DNA of 64,000 bases from Hymenobacter yonginensis (GTDB lineage: Bacteria; Bacteroidota; Bacteroidia; Cytophagales; Hymenobacteraceae): assembly GCF_027625995.1 (NCBI RefSeq), contig NZ_CP115397.1:1-64000 (forward strand), in the 5' to 3' direction. The position numbers were made by a program, and so were the translations under genes. Of the stretch, positions 15,608 to 25,113 are shown one piece after another; the first letter of the stretch is position 1; each line of letters opens with the position of its first letter. The notes beneath the pieces were generated by a model. The model saw nothing but the letters and a program-made list of their open reading frames with translations. It did no database searches and was not told the origin of the DNA.

Positions 15608-18600
15608 ATGCTCGATAACATCATTCGCTTTGCCCTGCAAAACCGGCTGCTCATGCTGGCCTTTGCCGTGGGGCTGCTGATTGCCGGCACCTACACCGCC
15701 AGCCAGCTGCCGGTAGACGTGCTGCCCGACTTGGACCGCCCCCGCGTGACCGTGTTTCTGGAAGCGCCCGGCATGGCTCCCGAAGAGGTGGAAGCCCTGG
15801 TGACGCTGCCCGTGGAAACGGCCCTGAACGGGGCCACCGGCGTGTCGGCGGTGCGCTCCAACTCGGCCATCGGCCTGGGCATGGTGTTCGTGGAATTCGA
15901 CTACGGCACCGACATCTTCACGGCCCGCCAGATTGTGAGCGAGAAGCTGCAAACCACCAGCGAGCAACTGCCCGAAGGCATTACGCCGGTGCTGGGGCCC
16001 ATTTCTTCGGTCATGGGTCAGATTATGCTGGTGGGGCTGTCGGGCGGCAAGGAAACCAACCCCGCCGACCTGCGCACCCTGGCCAACTACACCGTGCGCC
16101 AGCGCCTGCTCAGTATCCCCGGCGTGGCCCAGGTAATTCCCATCGGCGGCGACAACCTGCAGTACCAGGTGCTGCTGGATATGCCCCGCCTGAACGCCAC
16201 CGGCTTGACCGTGAATCAGGTGGAAGAAGCCCTGCGCCGCTCCAACCTGAACACCACCGGCAACTTCTTTGACCGCAACGGCTCGGAAGTGCTCATCCGC
16301 AACCTGGGCCGGCTGCGCTCAGTAGCTGACATCGAAAACATCATCGTGGGCTACCGGGAGCAGTCGCCGGTGCGGGTGGCCGATGTGGCCCGGGTGGAGT
16401 TCGGGGCCCGCTTCAAGCGCGGCGACGGCAGCGTGAACGGTCAGCCGGCCGTAATTCTGAGCATCGAGAAGCAGCCCGGCGCCGCCACTGTGGGCCTCAC
16501 CGAAGCCGTGGAAAAAGCCCTGGTGGAGTTACAGCCTTCGCTGCCGAAAGATGTGCGGGTGAATACGCGGCTGTTCAAGCAGTCGGAGTTTATCGAGTCC
16601 TCCATCAGCAACGTGGAGGAAGCCCTGCGCGATGGGGCCATTCTGGTGGTCATCGTGTTGTTTGCCTTTCTGCTGAACGTACGCACCACGTTTATCTCCC
16701 TAGTGGCTATTCCGCTCTCGCTGCTGGTAACGGCGCTGGTGTTCCGCGTGGCGGGTATCAGCATCAACACCATGACGCTGGGTGGGCTGGCCATTGCCAT
16801 CGGCGAGCTGGTGGATGACGCCATTGTGGACGTGGAAAACGTATACAGGCGCCTGCGCGAAAACAAGCAGCGGCCCGACCCGCAGCCGGTGCTGCGCGTC
16901 ATCTACGCGGCTTCGTCGGAGGTGCGCAACTCCATCGTGTACGCCACCATCATTGTGGTGCTGGTGTTTTTGCCGCTGTTTGCGCTGGAAGGCATGGAGG
17001 GCCGCATTTTTGCGCCGCTGGGCATTGCCTACATCACCAGCATCGTGGCCTCGCTGTTCGTGTCGCTGACCGTGACGCCGGTGCTGTGCTACTATCTGCT
17101 GCCGCGCATGAAGCAGATGGACCATCCCGAAACCGACGGCGGACTGGTACGCTGGCTGAAAAAAAAGGATACGCGCCTGCTTACCTGGGGCCTGCAGCGT
17201 CCCAAACTGGTGCTGACCTCCACAGCTTTATTGTTTGTAATGGCCGCGGCCATGGTGCCCTTCTTCGGCACCGAGTTCCTGCCGCCGTTCAACGAAGGCT
17301 CCCTCACGGTCAACTTCTCGGCCCCGGCGGGCACCTCGCTCACCGAAAGCAACCGCCTGGGTACGCTGGGCGAGCAGCAGATGCTTAAGATTCCGGAAGT
17401 GGCCTACACGGCCCGCCGCACCGGCCGCGCCGAGCTCGACGAGCACGCCGAATCGGTCAATAACTCGGAAATCGAGGTGGCCTTCAAGACCGAAGCCGAA
17501 CTCGAAAAAGCGGGCAGAACCATGCGCAGCCGCGACGAAATCCTGGCCGACATGCGCCAGAAGCTCAGCCTGATTACGGGCGTGAACGTGAACATCGGCC
17601 AGCCCATTTCCCACCGCCTCGATCACCTGCTGTCGGGCGTGCGGGCCCAGGTGGCCATCAAGGTATTCGGCAACGATTTGCTGGAGCTGCGCCGCTACGC
17701 CAACGAGGTGCGCGCCGCCGCCGGCACGGTGCCCGGCGTAGTCGATTTGCAGGTGGAAAAGCAGGTCCAGATTCCGCAGCTCCTGATCCGCCCGCGCGAC
17801 GAAGCGCTCCGCGCCTACGGCATGGCCCGGGGCGAAGTGGTGCGCGACCTGGAGACGCTGTTTCAGGGTGCCGTGGTATCGCAGATGCTCGACGGGCAGA
17901 AGCGCTTCGATCTGGTGGTGAAGCTGCCTGAAGCCCAGCGCAACGACATTGCGGCCATCAGCCAGACCCGCATCGAAACGCCCGGCGGCGCTATGATTCC
18001 GGTGAGTGAAGTGGCCGACGTGGTGTACGAGCCCGGCCCCAACACCGTAAACCACGAAAACACCCAGCGCCGCATCACCATCTCGCTGAACGTGGCCGAG
18101 CGGGATCTGGGCTCCACGGTGAAGGAGATTCAGGCCAAAGTCAGCCAGCAGGTGAAGCTGCCGCCGGGCTACTACCTCACCTACGGCGGGCAGTTCGAGA
18201 GCCAGCAGTCGGCATCGCAGAAGATACTGTGGCTGAGCTTGTTTTCGCTGGCCGGCATCTTTTTGGTGCTGTTTTCGCACTTTAAATCCTCCTTGATGGT
18301 GGGTCAGATTATGCTCAACATCCCGCTGGCGCTCATCGGCTCGGTGGTGGCGGTGCTGCTCACGGGCGGCACGTTCAGCATTGCCTCACTGGTGGGCTTC
18401 ATCACGCTCACCGGCATTGCCTCGCGCAACGGCATCATGATGATTTCGCACTACATCCACCTCGTCGAGCACGAAGGCGAGAAGTTCGGCCTCCCCATGA
18501 TTATCCGCGGCTCGCTGGAGCGGCTGGTGCCGGTGCTGATGACAGCCTTAGTGGCCGCCCTGGCCCTGGTGCCGCTCACGCTTGCCAAGGACGCGCCGGG

Positions 18601-18811
18601 CAAGGAAATCCTGTATCCGGTGGCCACCGTCATCCTTGGCGGCCTGCTTTCGTCCACGTTCCTCGATATTATCGTAACGCCGGTGGTGTTCTGGCTGGTG
18701 GGCGAAAAGGCCCTGGCGCAGTACTTCGCGGCGCACCGGGAAACGGGCCTCGATGACCACCCGCAGGAGCTCGACGCGGCGCCGCTCACCCCGCCGGTCG
18801 ATGCCGGATAA
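15608..18811 (+). CDS. Heavy-metal RND efflux pump (CusA/CzcA-like)
   Basis: This 1067-residue protein has the RND layout of 12 membrane helices with two large periplasmic loops. The N-terminus is MLDNIIRFALQNRLLMLAF. It has PVDVLPDLDRPRVTVFLEAP, and the TM4 metal-pump signature GELVDDAIVDVENVYRRLRE, whose acidic residues serve proton relay in the HME subfamily. The second half repeats the fold (LVGFITLTGIASRNGIMMIS). It works with the TolC-like and adaptor proteins to expel Cu(I)/Ag(I) or divalent cations from the periplasm. The start at 15608 avoids the REP-like repeat upstream. About 160 bp separate it from the adaptor gene. Confidence 0.93.
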   Translation: MLDNIIRFALQNRLLMLAFAVGLLIAGTYTASQLPVDVLPDLDRPRVTVFLEAPGMAPEEVEALVTLPVETALNGATGVSAVRSNSAIGLGMVFVEFDYGTDIFTARQIVSEKLQTTSEQLPEGITPVLGPISSVMGQIMLVGLSGGKETNPADLRTLANYTVRQRLLSIPGVAQVIPIGGDNLQYQVLLDMPRLNATGLTVNQVEEALRRSNLNTTGNFFDRNGSEVLIRNLGRLRSVADIENIIVGYREQSPVRVADVARVEFGARFKRGDGSVNGQPAVILSIEKQPGAATVGLTEAVEKALVELQPSLPKDVRVNTRLFKQSEFIESSISNVEEALRDGAILVVIVLFAFLLNVRTTFISLVAIPLSLLVTALVFRVAGISINTMTLGGLAIAIGELVDDAIVDVENVYRRLRENKQRPDPQPVLRVIYAASSEVRNSIVYATIIVVLVFLPLFALEGMEGRIFAPLGIAYITSIVASLFVSLTVTPVLCYYLLPRMKQMDHPETDGGLVRWLKKKDTRLLTWGLQRPKLVLTSTALLFVMAAAMVPFFGTEFLPPFNEGSLTVNFSAPAGTSLTESNRLGTLGEQQMLKIPEVAYTARRTGRAELDEHAESVNNSEIEVAFKTEAELEKAGRTMRSRDEILADMRQKLSLITGVNVNIGQPISHRLDHLLSGVRAQVAIKVFGNDLLELRRYANEVRAAAGTVPGVVDLQVEKQVQIPQLLIRPRDEALRAYGMARGEVVRDLETLFQGAVVSQMLDGQKRFDLVVKLPEAQRNDIAAISQTRIETPGGAMIPVSEVADVVYEPGPNTVNHENTQRRITISLNVAERDLGSTVKEIQAKVSQQVKLPPGYYLTYGGQFESQQSASQKILWLSLFSLAGIFLVLFSHFKSSLMVGQIMLNIPLALIGSVVAVLLTGGTFSIASLVGFITLTGIASRNGIMMISHYIHLVEHEGEKFGLPMIIRGSLERLVPVLMTALVAALALVPLTLAKDAPGKEILYPVATVILGGLLSSTFLDIIVTPVVFWLVGEKALAQYFAAHRETGLDDHPQELDAAPLTPPVDAG

Positions 18812-19091
18812 TAGGCTGCCTTTCCGGCATGCACGGCGCATTTCAGCGGTTGCGCAGCCTGCCCGCGTCTGCTCATCCGGCCGCCGCGAGCACGCAGTTC
18901 GGCAGCAGGAGGCTATAATGCATGAAGCCGCTACGCGCAGTCAGGCTGGAGCAGTGAGGACTCGCAGTGATGGTAAATGGGGACAGGACATTTTTTCACT
19001 AGGTGACAACGGCGCGACACCGGGAGTGCGGCACCACCCGGCGGGAGGCAGGCAGAGCGGAGCCCATCGAAAGGCGGAGGCCCGGGCCACG

Positions 19092-20004
19092 TCAGCTGGC
19101 GGGCGCGTAGTCCTGGAAGATCAACGTGTTATTGAGCAGGGCCGCCGCGCCCATGCCGGCCGCGGCCGCGGCTACCACCTGCTGGAACGGGCTGGTCAGG
19201 TCGCCGTCGGCGTACACGCCGGGCACGCTGGTCAGGCCCATACCATGTGGTTTGTATATAGATGCCGTCGTCGGTAAAGGCGCAGCCGAGCTGGGCGGCC
19301 AGGTCGGTGCGCTGCTGCTGCGGCACGCGGGCAAACACGGCCGCCACCGCGAGCCGGGACTCGTCGGCAAAGGCCACCGTTAGCCCACCGGCCGGCGCGG
19401 GCTCAAGGGCCGCCACCGGCGTTTCCAGCACCCGGATGCCCAGCTGCCCGAGCGTGGCGAGCTGGGCGGCGTCGAGTTCGGCGGGACCGTCGGTGCAGAG
19501 TACCGGACCGGGGGCCCAGTGATGCAGCAGCACAGCCAGGTGGAAGCCCAGCGCGCCCCGCCCGTAGAGGGCCAGCGGCTGGTCGCGGACTTCCCGGCCG
19601 TGGCAGTAGGGACTGTGGTACACGCCCCGGCCCCAGAGCTCCCGGAAGCCGGGAATGGCGAGCAGCACGTCCACCACGCCGGGGGCCAGCAGCAGCGTGC
19701 GGGCCGTTACTGCCGTGCCTTCGACCAGCTCCAGGGCGAAGCCGCCCGGCACAGCGCGGGCGGTTTGGGCCAGGGCCGCCCGGATTTCCACCCCGTCGTA
19801 GGGCTGTAGCTGCTCGCGGCCCAGGCGCAGCAGCTCGGCGGGCGGGGTGCCGTCGCGGGTGAAGAAGTTGTGGGCGTGGGCGGCCGGGACATTGCGGGGC
19901 GGGCCGCCGTCGAGCACCAGCCCGCGGCGGCGCGAGCGGCCCAGGGTGAGGGCCGCGCTCAGGCCGGCGTTGCCGGCCCCTACGATAATGGTGTCAAAAT
20001 TCAT
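19092..20004 (-). pseudogene. Thioredoxin reductase-like FAD oxidoreductase, frameshifted
   Basis: The N-terminal frame (from 20004) reads MNFDTIIVGAGNAGLSAALT, an FAD-binding GxGxxG, and continues to GCAFTDDGIYI. It then leaves the family pattern near 19250-19262. The family C-terminus (HGMGLTSVPGVYADGDLTSP, then a run of Ala) follows in another frame down to 19092. One indel therefore breaks a gene of about 300 residues. The usual CPYCHG motif reads SPYCHG here, so a redox cysteine is also missing. It may be a true pseudogene or a sequencing error. Confidence 0.8.
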
Positions 20005-20073
20005 GGAGGAGATGATTTGTGGAAGATGGGATGAGGCGGATTGCCGGGGGTGGGCCAGTGGTTTAGCACGCAG

Positions 20074-20777
20074 ATGCGCCGGGTAGTGAAGAGCGGGTTG
20101 GCGGCGGCCGGCGCCGCCGACCGCCCGGCCCTGAACAACCTTAATCTAACCATCGCGCCGGGCGAAAATTCTGTTTGCTGGGCCAGAACGGGGCCGGCAA
20201 AACCACCACCATCAATCTGTTTCTTGGGTTTCTGCAGCCCACGGCCGGCCAGGCCCTGGTGGGCGGGCTGAGTGTAGACGAGCACCCGCTCGAAACCCGG
20301 CGGCGGCTGGCCTACCTGCCCGAAACGGTGATGCTCTAACCCAACCTCACGGGCCTGGAAAACCTCAATTTCTTCGCCTCCCTGGCCGGCTTCCGCTACT
20401 CCGCCTTGGAGCGGCATGACCTGCTACTGCGTTCCGGGCTGCCCGCCGAGGCCCACGCCCGGCGGGTGGGGGCCTATTCTAAGTGCATGCGCCAGAAAGT
20501 GGGCATTGCCATTGCCCTAGCCAAGCAAGCCCAGGCCCTGCTGCTCGACGAGCCCACCTCCGGCCTTGACCCCAAAGCCAGCAACGAGTTTTCCGAGCTG
20601 CTGCTGGCTCTGAGCCAGGCGGGCACGGCCATCCAGATGGCCACCCACGACATTTTCCGGGCCAAGGAAGTGGGCACTCGTATCGGCATCATGCGCGAAG
20701 GCCAGCTGGTGGAAACCCTGCCCACCCACAGCCTCACGGTCAGCGAGCTGGAAACCCTCTACCTGCAAACCGTGTAG
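20074..20777 (+). pseudogene. Degraded ABC transporter ATP-binding protein
   Basis: Recognisable pieces in order are LNNLNLTIAPGE, then after a frameshift near 20165 the Walker A region (GQNGAGKTTTIN, in a different frame). LVGGLSVDEHPLETRRRLAY and an in-frame TAA at 20338-20340 follow. After that come LTGLENLNFFASLAG, a signature region, LLLDEPTSGLDPKA (Walker B) and ATHDIF (H-loop). The typical signature LSGGM is also altered (YSKCMRQKVGIA). At least one indel and one nonsense change make this a pseudogene. It resembles efflux or Na+-type ABC ATPases whose permease is absent here. Confidence 0.85.
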
Positions 20778-20799
20778 CCCGGGCCGGCGTCCTGGCGGC

Positions 20800-20991
20800 T
20801 CAGGAAGGCTGGCACTCGCGGTAGGTGCCGGACAGCAGATAGTCGCGGGCCTGGGCCTCGAATTTGGCTGGCAGCGTCACGGCCGGAATGACCACCTGGT
20901 TGAGGCAGAAGATGTGCTGGCAGGCCGTGCACTTGAAGTGCACGTGGTTGTCGAAGTGGGCCTGGGCGCTGCACTCAATGGAGCGCGGCAA
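20800..20991 (-). pseudogene. Fur-family regulator, C-terminal fragment
   Basis: The fragment reads HFDNHVHFKCTACQHIFCLN, then VVIPAVTLPAKFEAQARDYLLSGTYRECQ. The HxHFxCxxC pattern and the final Cys are those of the Fur dimerisation and zinc-binding domain. The N-terminal winged helix is absent, so the protein cannot bind DNA normally. Confidence 0.75.
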
Positions 20992-21030
20992 CCTGCAGGT
21001 AACAACGGGTCACTTTCGAGGTCAAGTATA

Positions 21031-21288
21031 TTATCTAACGTCAAATACCGGTGATTTTAATGTCGGGTTGATGCTGAGCTGGATTTGAGGCCAGCCAAGC
21101 CGGCTAACCTTAATTAACGCGTCTATTAATGCCAGCCAGGGCTGCTCCCACAGGGGGAGCGTGAGACTGACCGGCTCCGCGCCGGCCCGCAGCCGGTAGG
21201 CCGGCGTGTAGGCGAAGGTATAGCCCTGCTCATCCTGGGTCAGGTGTCCCACCACTTCGCTGCGCATCCGTACTTCCGCCCGGCGCAT
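21031..21288 (-). pseudogene. hipA: HipA toxin, truncated to its N-terminal region
   Basis: The start MRRAEVRMRSEVVGHLTQDE and FAYTPAYRLRAGAEPVSLTL match the HipA N-terminal subdomain. After about 65 residues the sequence changes to an unrelated tail (LALIDALIKVSRLGWPQIQL) and stops. HipA is normally over 400 residues with a Ser/Thr kinase core, which is missing here. It starts 3 bp after the HipB stop, so the original hipBA operon order is kept. Confidence 0.75.
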
Positions 21289-21291
21289 GAC

Positions 21292-21510
21292 TTATTCCGG
21301 TTCTGGTGAGCGACTTACCGGTACTGGCCCCACCTCGTGCCCGAACAGCTGCAGCACGGCGTTGACCTTATCCAGGCGCAGGGTTGCTTTGCCCTGTTCC
21401 AGCTCGCGCACGAAGCGCAGCCCCACGCCCGCCTTGGCTGCCAGGTCGGGCTGCGAAAGCTGCAGCAAACGGCGGCGCTGCTTTACAAATTTGGCCAATG
21501 TATGTGGCAT
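21292..21510 (-). CDS. hipB: HipB-like XRE antitoxin (orphan)
   Basis: This 72-residue protein is a single XRE helix-turn-helix: FVKQRRRLLQLSQPDLAAKA, GVGLRFVRELEQGKATLRLD and VNAVLQLFGHEVG. In hipBA modules HipB neutralises the HipA kinase and represses the operon. Here the toxin gene is truncated, so HipB is an orphan that may act only as a repressor. Three evenly spaced palindromes lie directly upstream, the first starting 5 bp from the start codon. Confidence 0.85.
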   Translation of the reverse strand: MPHTLAKFVKQRRRLLQLSQPDLAAKAGVGLRFVRELEQGKATLRLDKVNAVLQLFGHEVGPVPVSRSPEPE

Positions 21511-21514
21511 AATA

Positions 21515-21614
21515 TATACCCGTTCGGGTGTAATAAGTAGCTGAACCAGATGTATCGTACCCTATCGGGTATGAAGATGGTGAATGCAGAGTAGGTTATA
21601 CCTCATCGGGTATA
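21515..21614. promoter_or_regulatory. Three palindromic HipB operators spaced 41 bp
   Basis: The sites are 21515-21532 (TATACC, 6 nt, GGTGTA), 21556-21573 (CGTACC, 6 nt, GGTATG) and 21597-21614 (TATACC, 6 nt, GGTATA). Their centres are exactly 41 bp apart, about four helical turns, so repressor dimers would sit on one face. All spacers end in TCG. The layout recalls the TATCC-N8-GGATA operators of E. coli hipBA. Confidence 0.75.
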
Positions 21615-21642
21615 AATTATTCGCTGTAATCTGCGGGTCCAA

Positions 21643-22285
21643 ACCCAGCACCGCGCCCTGCCCCAGGTCAGCAACACCGACCTGAGCAGCCTCAAAAACG
21701 AGTTGCTGAGCCTCACCCGTCATCCCCAACCCCGTAGCGCTGGCCTACGGCATCCACCTCCATACCTCCACCCTCGAACCCGCCACCTATGCCCGCACCG
21801 ACGAGCGCGGCATCAAGTGGGCCGACCTGGAAACGCTGGTCCGCCAAGTGCGCCGCCAGCGCTACTGCCGCGACCTGCTCTACCGCGGCCACGCCGAACA
21901 GTCCTACATTGCCATCCACGCGGCCACCGGAGTAGGGGGGAAGCTCCGCCCGGACCTGTTGGTGCGCAGCCGCGCCGGCCGCCAGCTCACGCTCATCGAC
22001 TTCAAAACCACCAGCAGCCCCGACCTGGCACACTTCCTGATTACCATCGAGAAGTACGACTACGACCGCCAAGCCGCCCTATATCTGGACGCCCTGCAGG
22101 CCACCCGCTTCCTCATCATGGGCGTGCAAAAGAAAGCTACGCACGCAGTCTGGCGCGGCGAGCTAACCGCCATGACCGGCCTGCTCGAGCAGGGACGCAA
22201 GAAGTACAAGCGGCTAATGCATGCTCTTAGCCACCATCCACAAGCGCCGACGCCGTTGCACAGGCAGCAGCAGCCGAATAACTAG
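21643..22285 (+). pseudogene. PD-(D/E)XK nuclease-like protein (DUF3799-type), frameshifted
   Basis: The first frame reads ALPQVSNTDLSSLKNELLSL and TRHPQP. After an indel near 21730 the next frame reads PVALAYGIHLHTSTLEPATY and continues to the stop at 22285. The nuclease core is KLRPDLLVRSRAGRQLTLID followed by FKTTSS, with Asp and the D-x-K pair typical of PD-(D/E)XK folds. QAALYLDAL then follows. No start codon is visible for the first part. Relatives include RecE/exodeoxyribonuclease VIII-like phage nucleases. Confidence 0.65.
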
Positions 22286-22414
22286 ATAACTTGCCACTGC
22301 GAGTCAGGCAGGGAGTAATAGCCGTCAACCATACTGCAGCTTGGAAACGCCGGCTACAACTCCCTGCCGCATTTTTAATTAGCCTCCATTCTACTTCCCG
22401 AATACGTTCTACCA

Positions 22415-23716
22415 ATGAAGTATTGCTATTTGCTACTGCTCTGCCTTTTTTCCCTTGTGGGCAACAGCCAATCCCTGAAAAAGGCTGACAGAAGCTACGT
22501 CTTCCGGGGAGTGAACGTGGTGGATGTAGCGTCGGGATCAATCGTCTCCAACACCAATGTCCTGGTCAGCAATGGGAAGATTGTGGCAGTTGGGCGCCAC
22601 AAGCCAAAGTTTCCTAAGGGCACGGTGGTGCTGGATGCAAAAGGCAAATTCATCATGCCCGGCATGTACGACATGCACGCCCACTTTCCCAACGTCGATG
22701 GCGAACCCTTTCCCGTGGACGAATACCTGTTGCTCAACCTGTCGCGGGGCATCACTTCTCTCCGGATCATGCGGGGCGCGCCGGTCGTATTGGAGTGGAA
22801 GCAAAAGATCCAGAACGAAGAGGTAATCGGGCCTTCTCTATTTGTGGGTTCTCCCGCTCTGGTGGTCGACGAAAAGTTGCAGCAGCAAGCTCTGCGCCCG
22901 CTCCTGGCAGGCTACCAGCGGCAGGGCTACGATTTCATCAAATACCTCGGCGGCAACAACCAGGGGGTGTACGACTCCATTAACCACATCGCGCAGCAAA
23001 TCGGCCTGAAAGTCGCCGGTCATGGGCCACCCATGGGCCTGGAGGCCGCCGTCAACGCCGGTCAGTCGTCGGTGGAACACATCGAACCCTTCATCGGCCT
23101 CTATTTATACGACAGCACGCGCTATGCCGCCGCCATGACCAGGTTCGTGGAGAAAAAGCTATGGTCATGTCCTGACCTGTACTGGTACCAGATTTACGGG
23201 TATCAGATTCCGAAGCCGCAGCTGCTGGCCTCCCCCGGTATTGAGTACGTTCCGAAAGAGATGGTAGCCCGCTGGGAAAAAGAGCTGTACGCCATCGATA
23301 GCACCACCCTCAAGCGCAAATACGATGCCTATGCCCTGCGGGTAAACACGTACAAAAAACTGTTGCCGCGCAAGGACAAACAGGGGGTTAATCTACTGGT
23401 GAGCCCCGGCGACGGCGTGTTTGTAATCCCGGGGTACAGCTACTTTGAAGAAATGAAGCTGTTCGCCCAGTGCGGTATCAGTAACGCTCATATCTTGGAA
23501 GCGTGCACGTCCAACGCTGCCCGCTATTTCGGAGAGGACAACCGGGGTAGAATTGAAGCGAATCAACCTGCCGATATCGTGTTACTCGACGCGAATCCAC
23601 TGCTGGACATTGCAAATACTACCATGATCAGTGGAGTAATGGTGCGTGGCCGGTGGTTTTCCAAGAAGGAGCTAGACGAGAAATTGGCGGCCATAAAGAA
23701 GAAGTACACCAACTGA
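22415..23716 (+). CDS. Secreted amidohydrolase-family protein
   Basis: This 433-residue protein has a signal peptide (LLLLCLFSLVGNSQS). The amidohydrolase barrel starts with FRGVNVVDVASGSIVSNTNV and has the metal motif GMYDMHAHF (HxH). Later metal ligands are likely HGPPMG and VEHIEPF. The C-terminal composite domain has GRIEANQPADIVLLDANPL. A putative metal-bridging Lys lies at DFIKYLGGNN. Members hydrolyse amide or ester bonds of varied substrates, often dipeptides or imidazolones, but the substrate cannot be told. The gene has lower GC and intact motifs, unlike its broken neighbours. Confidence 0.88.
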   Translation: MKYCYLLLLCLFSLVGNSQSLKKADRSYVFRGVNVVDVASGSIVSNTNVLVSNGKIVAVGRHKPKFPKGTVVLDAKGKFIMPGMYDMHAHFPNVDGEPFPVDEYLLLNLSRGITSLRIMRGAPVVLEWKQKIQNEEVIGPSLFVGSPALVVDEKLQQQALRPLLAGYQRQGYDFIKYLGGNNQGVYDSINHIAQQIGLKVAGHGPPMGLEAAVNAGQSSVEHIEPFIGLYLYDSTRYAAAMTRFVEKKLWSCPDLYWYQIYGYQIPKPQLLASPGIEYVPKEMVARWEKELYAIDSTTLKRKYDAYALRVNTYKKLLPRKDKQGVNLLVSPGDGVFVIPGYSYFEEMKLFAQCGISNAHILEACTSNAARYFGEDNRGRIEANQPADIVLLDANPLLDIANTTMISGVMVRGRWFSKKELDEKLAAIKKKYTN

Positions 23717-23754
23717 CCGCGCATCCGTAACCACCCACACGGCCACGCCTGATC

Positions 23755-24842
23755 TTATTGAGTAGGGCTAGATGAAGTATGCGGCGCTGCTGCACTATGC
23801 CCGGCAGGCCCCTGACCCGACGCCGCCCGCTTCCCGAACACGGCATCCAACTCTTCCGACGTCGGCAGGCTGCGGCGCAGCTCCGCGGGCAGGGTAGTGG
23901 TAAGCTGCCACTCGGCCACGCCAATAGGCTGACTCAGGCCGCGCAGCGCGTACTCTGCTACCACCCGGTTCTGGCTTTTGCACAAAATCAGCCCGATGGT
24001 GGGCTGGTCGGTCGGGTGGCGCAGCAGGTCGTCGGCCGCCGCCAGGTAGAAGTTCATCTCGCCGCTGTCCTCGGGCCTGAACTCACCCATCTTCAGGTCG
24101 ATGACAACAAAGCACCGCAGCTTAAGGTGATAGAACACCAGATCCAGGTAGTAGTCCTGTTCACCGACTTCGAGGTGGTATTGGCTGCCCACCAGCGCAA
24201 AGCCCTTGCCCAGCTCCAGCAGGAAGGAGCATACATGTTCGAGCAGGCCCCGCTCCAGGTCCCGTTCCTGCGCCTCCAGCTCCAGGGAGAGGAAATCGAA
24301 GGTGTACGGGTCCTTCAGAATCTGCTGCGCCAGCTCCGACTGCGGGGCAGGCAGCGTGCGGCTGAAGTTGCTCACCGCCCGTCCCTGCCGGTGGTAGAAG
24401 CCGCTTACCACCTGCGCGGCCAGCACGTTGCGGCTCCAGCCGTTTTCAATAGTCTGCTGCACGTACCACGCCCGCTCGGCTGAGTCTGCTACCTTATCCA
24501 GTAGGCGAACATTATGGCCCCACGGAATTTGTGCAACAAGCTGTTGCACAATTGCCGGCTCTGGCCAGGCCTGCGCAAAAGCCCTCATGTACTTGAGGTT
24601 ACGAGGGGAGAAGTCCGAGGCTTACAGAAACTCCTGCCGCAGGTCCTGCGCCAGCTGGTCAACCACTTTGGCGCCCCAGCCCTGCTGCTCCTACTGTTGC
24701 AGAATACTGCGGCCGATGCGCCAGTACAGCTGTACCAGCTCCGAATTCACGGCCAGTGCCGCCCGCACCTGCGTCTCGCGGATGTTAGCCTTTAGCTCGT
24801 TCAGAAACTACAGATAATCAGATGGTAGCAAAAGAGCAGACA
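23755..24842 (-). pseudogene. DUF1016 (YhcG-type) nuclease gene with three in-frame stops
   Basis: From 24842 one uninterrupted frame reads MSALLLPSDYL, stop, FLNELKANIRETQVRAALAV, NSELVQLYWRIGRSILQQ, stop, EQQGWGAKVVDQLAQDLRQE, FL, stop, ASDFSPRNLKYMRAFAQAW. It is then open for 277 codons to 23755. This is a full-length DUF1016 protein: an N-terminal helical DUF1016_N domain and a C-terminal PD-(D/E)XK domain (LDLVFYHLKLRCFVVIDLK). Three nonsense codons with no frameshift suggest decay by point mutation. The tail from the ATG at 24588 could still be made. Confidence 0.85.
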
Positions 24843-24933
24843 TAGGTAGCGAAGATAAACAGGCCCAAAAGAAACGAAGACCGCTCACGCAAAATGACTA
24901 GTGGCCCTTGCCTCGCCTCAGGGCCGTTATTAC

Positions 24934-25113
24934 TTACCCCACGGCTATCTTCCCGGCATCGTGCCACAGGAACCCCGGCAGCGGCGTGGCCAACTCCCAG
25001 GTAATAGCCATGGGCCGATTACCCTTATGGCTCATGTACCGCACCGGCCCAAGAAACATATACGGCATCGTTAGCCCTGCCGCATCCTGGTTCCGTTCGC
25101 ACACGAACAGTTG
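24934..25113 (-). pseudogene. DUF3427-type C-terminal fragment
   Basis: The minus strand reads AAGLTMPYMFLGPVRYMSHK, then GNRPMAITWELATPLP and ends KIAVG. Phe-Leu-Gly-Pro plus YxSHxGxRPM is typical of the C-terminal DUF3427 domain found on some DEAD/DEAH helicases. No upstream helicase remains. Between 25114 and 25260 there is only an unassigned basic helical relic. Confidence 0.5.

Noticed and set aside
17228-18280. 350-codon antisense ORF within the first RND pump gene
   Set aside because: It is His- and Gln-rich as expected for the complement of a GC-rich gene. The sense strand is a clear RND protein.
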